Below the pieces are notes generated by a model. It worked only from the letters and a program-made list of their open reading frames with translations. It did not search any database and was not told where the DNA came from. Position numbers and translations under genes: made by a program. DNA of 64,000 nt from Bactrocera neohumeralis (Eukaryota > Arthropoda > Insecta > Diptera > Tephritidae). Positions 57,176-64,000 of the stretch are shown in pieces; within the stretch, counting starts at the first letter, position 1; each line of letters starts with the position of its first letter. The DNA lies in the NCBI RefSeq assembly GCF_024586455.1, contig NC_065921.1, positions 79,234,163-79,298,162 of the forward strand, in the 5' to 3' direction.

Positions 57176-57319
57176 TAAAATAGCTTTATCAAGCTTGAAC
57201 CCGAAGGAGAAATCACTGGTTTCCTGGTCTTTTTGACGACTGTTTTGATTGAAAATTTTTGAGGATAGCGTTTTGGGTCTTACCACGGTTAAAAGATCAA
57301 TTATTTTTAGGTTGGAATC

Positions 57320-58040
57320 TCAAAGTCCCAGTCGCTTTGCTACCGATTACTATTCGTCTCTATATACTTGAACCAGATCCTCAGTTTTTAAGACATTCAA
57401 CTTAAACTTTGCACACGTCCGTTACTTGCCTAGAAGCTGCTTATTTGTCTGAACCGTCGGTATTGGATCACTATAGCATATAGCTCCCATACAAATTGAA
57501 CGATCGGAATCCAGTGCTTGTATGGAAAAAATTTTTATTTGAAAAGACAACTTTACGAAATTTTTCTGATATTATTATCTAAAGCAATGGTTTAGTCTCC
57601 GCAAAAATCATTAAAATTGGAACAGTATCCCATATAGCTGCCATACAAACTGACCGATCGGAGGTCAATGCTTGTATGGAAAAGTTTTTCATTTGAGGAG
57701 TTAACTTCACGAGTTTTGGCTGGCGTTATTATCTAAAGCAATGATGTGATCTCCGAAGAAATCGTTTTAATCGGATCAGTATAACATATAACTGTCATAC
57801 AAACTGACGATGGGCAACAAGTGCTTATATAGAAAAATTTTTTATATGACAAAAGATCTTCACGCACTTTAGCGGAGATGATTGCCACAAGCAACGCTTT
57901 AAGCTCCGAAAAAACTGTGCAGATCGGACTACTATAATGTATAGTTACGATACAAACTGATCTGTCAAAGCCAACATCAAGAACTTATTGTACCAATATA
58001 TATTATAAAAAGCAACTGTGAAGGGTATTATAGTTTCAAT
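57320..58040 (+). repeat. Dispersed repeat with about 150-bp units, copy E4
   Basis: It includes TATAGCATATAGCTCCCATA and CAAATTGAACGATCGGAATC near 57473, a second unit near 57630 (ATATAGCTGCCATACAAACT) and a third near 57785. It closes with GTGAAGGGTATTATAGTTTC at 58018. It is oriented like E1 and has the same end phrase as the (reversed) start of E2 and E3. Confidence 0.7.
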
Positions 58041-59195
58041 GCAGCCAATTTTAACATCTTTTTTTTCTTTTTTGTGTTTTTGTAAAACATCGGTTCCTTT
58101 TTATTGCATACCTTTTAGCGCCAACGCTGACACATGTTCAGCTAATACCCCATACCCATCATATACCACAGTAAAGTATAACCTTACACCGTCGTATCGC
58201 TCTCACAGCTTCACACATGCGAATTCCTTGTCACCAACCATTTGGTGGACAATTCCACTTAAAATTCCGATTTCCTAGAATTTACTTTACAGTTTTTATT
58301 TTACATTTCAACGTTTTCCATGCTAAATATGCCTGTAACTTGTCGTGCATACCATGGCTTGATTTTTCTTTTAGCCACTCTTTTTCCAAACAATTTATGT
58401 ACACATTCTCACTGGACTGGCGTTTGCCCCCACATATCTGCTTCAACTGTGTGTGCTGAAATATGCAAAAAAGGCTTATATAAAATACTATTCTCTGGCA
58501 AGGCATGTTGCCACGTGCTATTTATGTATATGTTGTGCAATATTCCAAGAAATTCTGTTTTGTTTATATTTACTTGCACATAACTCTTTTTACATATACA
58601 TCTAACAGTACTTTTGTGTACCGTATGCATGGCAGAAGCTTTGGTTATTTTTTATATCTCTATTTATCAGTTTCTACTCGCTCCTGTTGGCAGGGACTTT
58701 GAGCAGCTCGTAAATATTTGTTGTTAATTAATTCATTCTTTGCTGTAAATATATTTTTATTTGCTTGCCTTCTTTGCTTTAAATACTTGAATTTAATTTT
58801 TTTTTTAATTGAGCAAGTCTATTCCTTAAGTTCTGGAATATAAAGTATAATGAAGTCTGCTACTTTTTCGTTTACTAAAATTTTGCAAAATCAGTTTAGT
58901 GACGAAATAAACGGCAATTATCGTAATTTTAACTACAGTGCCATCTGCCGGATTTTGTATTTTTTAGTTACATTTCCCTGCTCTCTCAAGTCTTTTCTTA
59001 CACAAAACTCCTAATCAGTTTTGATCACCCAATCATATTAGTTCGAAGCACTTTCAACCGTCTCAAACCCACTTGAGATCTCGGAGTCATTTGATATCAT
59101 AAGAAGCGTCTTGCTCACGAGTCGGATTCTCTTTAAGATAAGATAAGATACATAGAGAAGGATTTTACCACGACCTAAGGTCTATTATGCCCTCT
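58041..59195. other. Intergenic sequence
   Basis: Several short open frames on both strands, none with a recognised domain. No repeat structure seen. Confidence 0.4.
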
Positions 59196-59199
59196 CCTA

Positions 59200-60175
59200 A
59201 GTCACAAAGACTCACTTTGCCCCATAAGTTCCAATGTCCTGCTCTGTGCTGATGACACAATGTGCTCACTATTTGGAAACATAGAGCTAAATGCTTTGAT
59301 CCTGCGTCTTCAGATTGCTGTGCAGTTAATTAGCAAGTGTTATAGAGGCTCAGGCTTCTTGTCGCAAAATAAGCAATTGCACTAGAAGCTAGGCCGATGT
59401 TATGTAAGTGCTTCCTGAGCTTACAGTGGTCGTTGTAGATTACGACAAGTAGCCTGAATTTTTTTGTTTACATGTTTAAAGCTGTACCACCTGCTGAGGT
59501 TGTAACCACTCATTAGCAACTTGGCTACTACTACTTCTCCTTACCTACTCCTTCTTCTTGTCGGAGCAGCTTCTTTATGGTATGAGGACCCACCGCGATG
59601 AAGGGTTCAGGTCCCACTTTGTTAACGGATGATGCGAAGCGGGTGAGCTCATCAGTCAGTTCATTCCCAGTTATATCTTTGTGACCGAGCACCTAAAAAA
59701 GCTACAATTGGTTACGTTCCGTTCCGTTTCCGTTCTCCACCTCCTGCACCAGTGACGATTAAATCTCCTAGGCAGAAATTGCTTTAAGGTCCGCTTGACT
59801 GTCGCCAAATATGGTTATACGTTCGCTGCGTTCGAGGTTTATCTCTTCCCACCGACTTCTAGCAAGGACCTCTCCTTGAAATATAATCGGAAAACTTCCC
59901 ATAGGTGAGAGAGTTTGGTGGGTAGTCCTGAGACTTCTACAGCAATTCCTGCCGACGTTTTCAAGCCGTCGGTGTACCACTAGATACGTGCTCCAACTGA
60001 GTTCTTGAAATCATTTGATCATTGACGTCTCATACTCTCGGGTCTGATTCTCCATGCTCTGTATTATATAAACCAGCAATCCGAATAGATCTGGCCGCGA
60101 TTGATGACAAGACGCTATATCAGCTGTCGTCAAATAGTTCGACCTCTGCTGCTAGCCGGAACTGAAATAGTAGAC
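59200..60175 (-). mobile_element. LINE (I/Jockey-like) fragment: connection, RNase H and C-terminus
   Basis: Minus strand, in shifting frames. It reads VLSSIAARSIRIAGL (connection region), then WYTDGLKTSAGIAVEVSGLP (RNase H strand 1 with Asp), TIFGDSQADLKAI (catalytic Asp in GDSQA), VLGHKDITGNELTDELTRFA (His box, normally VPGH.GI.GNE.AD.LA) and IAVGPHTIKKLL. The C-terminal VVIYNDHCKLRKHLHNIGLA read follows (normally LTGHC.L..HL..IGLA). All key RNase H blocks are recognisable, making this the most complete RNase H in the window. It is 5' truncated, and frameshifts split it into at least three frames. Confidence 0.8.
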
Positions 60176-61255
60176 AATACGGTCAACAATTATTATTTAT
60201 TAGAAGTTTGATTCATTGCTCTACATACCAAATCAGTCCCATTCATCTTACATTCACATTTGCTACGTAATTCCATAAGGACTTATTATGTAGACATATT
60301 TAGCCATGAAGATGACGTCGAGTTAGTACACATACTAACCACTTCTTTAAGTACACAGAGAGTTTCTGAAAGCTTCACCTCTTAAGTTTAGGTTATATCT
60401 GAAAAAGTGTATATTTTTTGAATAGAGAGAAAGATTGTGGTCTATTCTACCAAGTTCAGACCGAAAAGTAGAGATTTTGCGGAAAATGCAGGCACCAGGA
60501 ACAGGAGTTGAAGAAACTTCTTTAAAGATAACATTCAAATAATGCTAAGCTGCGAATTCGGCGGAGTAAGGTTATATTCAAATGACCTTCGACGGAAGCA
60601 TAACAATGCCATAAGATATATTTTGAATACCTGACACAAGGCAACACACACCCAGCTTGGTAAAAATCTGTTGCCTAAACCGTATGAATTAGAAATGCAC
60701 ATAAAGAGCACGTAGCAAAGACATGCACCTAAGTAGTACAAGCATGAACCTAAGCAAAGACATGAAGTTCAGCAAAGACACACACCTAAATCCGATAAGT
60801 AATGGAGATATTTAAATTTGATAAAACTCGCGATATGAGAAGAAAAACGTACAGAGTTTGTAAAAATAATCAACTAAAATCGGTTAGATCTATTATGAGA
60901 ATGTAGAACTAAGCTAGTGTATGCTTGAAGAAAACTTGAGTCACTATTGTCAATATTTTAGAAGAACAGATTTTAGTTAAGTATTTATTACAAAGTTTGT
61001 GTATCTCAAACAGGTCTGGAAATCGGCTGTAGGTTAGCCAACTCAAAAAAGATGTGGGAGATGCTCATGCTGAGTGCGCTGGCGAAGCGATTAAGCAGTC
61101 TTCGTGAATGGTTCGCCTAATAATGGAAGCACATATACCGCGTTGCACCATCACCAATTTACAGTTAACTTTCAGTTGCATTTTAAAGCCACGCGTTTAA
61201 GCCATTTCAAGCTAATAAATTCATTTCCACTCATTGGCGAACAGAGTACAGTGTA
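60176..61255. other. Intergenic sequence
   Basis: No gene recognised. A few AAAGACAT...CACCTAA duplications near 60715-60790. Confidence 0.4.
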
Positions 61256-61975
61256 AGGATTCATTTGGAGCAGCGTGCGTTGCAGTGACATAGCCGACGA
61301 CTAACCATTTTCGCTTTAGTCATAATGAAAAATTCAAAATCAATTTCCAATCGAATTGCATTTTCAATCATTGGCGCATTTTCCCAGTTTCCATTTTTCA
61401 TTTGCCATTTATTATACGCAGACAAACACACACACAAGCGCGCAAATGCAATGGCCAGTCGATAGTCGGTCGCGCGTGCGGGGGTCAGTAGCTGCGACAC
61501 AGCGCGCGGCTGTGAATTGCCAATTGTATTTGCATTAGAGCTGCAGCAATGGCGGACGGCTGCGCCGCAGTCAAGCGTGAGGCTGTTGTGCTTGGCATGT
61601 GGCAACTTTGTCACAGCGCGTTGATCACTTTAGCGAAGTGGCAACTCTGTGGCGAATGCGCTATGCAAACGCGGCTGTGAACTGCAGCACGGCAGCGCGT
61701 CGGATATTGGCCAACATCAATTTGAATATTTCAGCGCTTTGCACATCAACTAAGTGAGTTACGAGCCAAACCAGTGCCAGACAATCGAATGCGCTGCTTG
61801 AAAGGGAAAGCGCGGGGTGGTGGCGGCCGAAGCGCCTGAAAATGTAGTTCAAAGCGAGTTGCAGCGCCAAATTTTTTGCGGCATAGCCGGAAATTTGCTA
61901 GAATGGGCATATTTAGCAATGCATTGATGGACAATTTGCAGCGGATGATGATGAGGTTGGGTCGTCAGCAAAACT
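61256..61975. other. GC-elevated, CpG-containing segment
   Basis: This stretch is clearly richer in G+C and CpG than the rest of the window (for example GCGCGCGGCTGTGAATTGCC and GGTGGTGGCGGCCGAAGCGC), with a CACACACACAAGCGCGC tract. Open frames on both strands (up to 117 codons) share no known motif. It could be a host promoter or untranslated exon; I cannot decide. Confidence 0.35.
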
Positions 61976-62084
61976 AACTGTTTGCATATGGATTTGAAAG
62001 GAGAGGAGAGTGAATTAAAAGCTACGATATGCATTTTAATTTCGAGGATTTTTGCAGATTTTCAGCAAGTCCTTAGAGAGATGC

Positions 62085-62430
62085 GACTACAAAGTGTTCT
62101 CTTAATAATGAATCCTCATCGAACGACAAAGCGTTTTGAGCATATCGCTAGGTTCGCCAAAGGTGTGTCTACAGAGGTATTTCTATCGCCTTCCTCCATT
62201 CAGCTTTGACAAAGAGCGTCCGATAGAATATTTAGCTGCACCGCGTATAAACCTATTTGATTCTGTTCAGTCAGAGCATCTATAATTGTAGCCAGATTGA
62301 CTTCACTAAGAGCCAGTAGTTCTGTTGATCTTTTACGGTTCACTCTTGGCCAAATGGATCTCGCAACTACACAAGCTCAGGTTGCTGACCAGCGTCTGCT
62401 GAGCTCACTGATGGTGCATAGGTATAACAT
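62085..62430 (-). mobile_element. LINE (I/Jockey-like) C-terminal fragment
   Basis: The minus strand reads ACVVARSIWPRVNRKRSTEL, LALSEVNLATIIDALTEQ, IGLYAVQLNILSDALCQS and MEEGDRNTS. This matches, block by block, CAVAKAFWPKIDRRRSNDVF through CRSCLEADEGETS in the fragment at 2.9-3.3 kb. The third Cys region is hit by a stop. It is decayed and 5' truncated. Confidence 0.75.
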
Positions 62431-62985
62431 CAGAACTCAAGCAGACCTCAGAGAACCGACTCGATACCAATCGGATCAAGTTGGGAAACGGGTTGGAGGT
62501 CCAAAGCTAAAACGACAGACCTCAAGCAGAACGGACTCAATTCCAATCGTATCACCATAGACCATGGATTATCGACGTTAGATTGGCAGTTTGGAATTGA
62601 TATGAGAAAGGACTTAATTTCATTTCATTAATTTAATTTAAACAGAGGATGTCTAAATCTAACTATCTCTATATAAATGGAGGCTCAACAACGCGTTTGG
62701 ACAACCCAAGTCGGTATGAAGGGCTGCAGTCGAAAGGATAGTAGTAACATACCTATATACTAAGATTTAGTTCAATGCAATTTTTTAAAACTTGTCTGAA
62801 TTATCTGCTATCGCCTGTTTAATATGTCTGTGGCACTGATCGGTCGGACTCAGTCCGGTTTCTGTAAAGATATTTGTTTTTTTCTTTAGTGGTAAGGGTA
62901 AAAAAGCTTTTAAATACTCGTATTATCTGTGAATGAGACACCGGGGTTTATTGTAAATGAAAAAAATTCGACGGATGGTCTTTAC
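62431..62985. other. Spacer between two LINE relics
   Basis: It has a short imperfect duplication (CTCAAGCAGACCTCAGAG and CTCAAGCAGAACGGACTC, near 62436 and 62521). No gene. Confidence 0.4.
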
Positions 62986-62989
62986 TGGC

Positions 62990-63390
62990 TCCTCTCTGAA
63001 CCATCCCGCGCTTCCGATGAAGTTCATTAGTACAAAAAGTTTTATCTGTGCCGATAATTGCGATTTCTTTTCAATAGAAAGCCTTGTATTTGAATAGAAG
63101 ATAGTTTGTAGTCTTCTTTTCTTCTAACTCCTGATCGATTTTGAAAGAGCTTTTATACCAAATGCGGTCAATATTCCATTCATGATACGTTTGCCCTCTT
63201 GTTGAGCCAGTCAGGTGTTCATACCAACTCGACTGTGTTTGTCGATTAAATATCTACAGGTACCCAAAGGCATATAAATTCCCTCTGTGCTCAGTACCTG
63301 TTCTGGTTAGTTCATTTGCTTCCCAGTTACCACAAATATAAGTAGTATGAACAGGAACCCGTTGCAGGATACCAGGATGAAACAAGTTTC
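62990..63390 (-). mobile_element. LINE C-terminal tail, strongly decayed
   Basis: On the + strand, AAGCCTTGTATTTGAATAGAAG and the TCTTCTAACTCCTGATCGAT stretch match the tail of the fragment at 24.83-25.23 kb (AAGCCTTGCATTCGGATAGA, TTCTAACTTTCGACAGCTTC) in the same order and spacing. CGTTTGCCCTCTTGTTGAGCC and GTTTGTCGATTAAATATCTAC phrases follow. It no longer translates without stops. Assignment rests on this nucleotide resemblance. Confidence 0.6.
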
Positions 63391-64000
63391 ATTTTTCAAA
63401 ACCTAGTCTCCACCATAAACTTAAAATCGTAGATGAAAGGAATTTAAATAAAAAATTCACTTAATCAAAATCACAGCCTTTGATTTTTTTATGTGGAAGC
63501 TACAAATACATTTAAACTCATATCTATATACCAAAGAAGTACTAAATCCTTTCTATTCTTGCTAGCGAGAGCGCACGCACAAACGTTTCAAACTATGATT
63601 TAAGATTTTTGCCAAAAATTAAATATCAGCGAATTTGATTGCTCAGAGAATCACATTTAAATGTGCAATCAAGCGGAATCTTGATAGAGCGTCAGACCGA
63701 AACGATGCTGACAAAAAGAGTGCGGTTAAAGTTGTCTTCGTCTACTAAATTGGATTTGTGACACTTTGCATTAGCGCAAGCAAAGTAAAACAGTTTAAAA
63801 TATGCAGTGATCTTGAACTGAAGATTTTCTGAAAATATTATAAATTTAAACTGCTGAAATATTTTTTTAAACCACGTGTGACTTATATAAAATATGTCTG
63901 GACTTAGGTAGCGATACTTTTATATTTTTGTAGATATTATATATAGTAGATGTAAGTTGATAAATCATATTAAAAACTTCTAATAAAGGTGGAAAGAGCT
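63391..64000. other. Intergenic sequence at the window end
   Basis: AT-rich, no gene or repeat recognised. Confidence 0.4.

Overview
The window is eukaryotic, AT-rich, intron-bearing DNA from an insect, most likely a higher fly (Diptera). A tephritid fruit fly is my best guess. The evidence is the abundance of (ACATACATATGT)-type microsatellites, mariner relics, insect-type I/Jockey-like LINE fragments, and a LINE and dispersed repeats that I remember as common in Bactrocera-like genomes. That last point is recollection and was not searched. There are no operons, no CRISPR array, and no tRNA or rRNA gene that I can support.

I can defend only one host gene. It lies on the + strand at about 39.2-43.75 kb and encodes a secreted 136-residue Ala/Pro-rich protein. 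Exon 1 contributes only the ATG, and a 3.8-kb intron precedes exon 2, which carries the rest of the reading frame. A TATA box lies upstream and a polyA signal downstream.

Most of the remaining recognisable sequence is a graveyard of mobile elements. There are about ten 3'-end pieces of LINEs (RNase H and C-terminal zinc-knuckle region), mostly on the minus strand. There is one longer, frameshifted RTE-like LINE at 6.45-8.51 kb. Several mariner/Tc1 relics lie at 14.2, 17.5, 23.5, 32.7-33.3, 44.4, 45.9 and 56.5 kb. Two hAT-type MITEs have perfect 8-bp target duplications (20.65 and 22.49 kb), and a TTAA-flanked piggyBac-type MITE sits inside a LINE reverse transcriptase (18.57-19.29 kb). Two clear nested insertions give a relative chronology.

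The other striking feature is many unrelated, degenerate, locally expanded tandem arrays. They are a T-rich array (10.3-12.5 kb), ATCGAT-rich arrays (26.7-27.85 kb), an ACTGGTATAAA minisatellite that switches orientation (29.1-29.7 kb), an intronic higher-order array (41.8-42.96 kb), a roughly 115-bp GTTGCCAC array (49.45-50.64 kb), a CAGGGTG array (54.55-55.52 kb), and smaller ones at 2, 35 and 53.5 kb. Copies of a dispersed repeat with internal units of about 150 bp occur at 37.85, 39.6, 51.8 and 57.3 kb. The picture is of a gene-poor, repeat-rich region (intergenic, or large introns of genes whose exons lie outside). I saw no coherent multigene system. The most notable items are the array landscape, the inverted repeat copies bracketing the promoter and first exon of the host gene, and the datable nested insertions.
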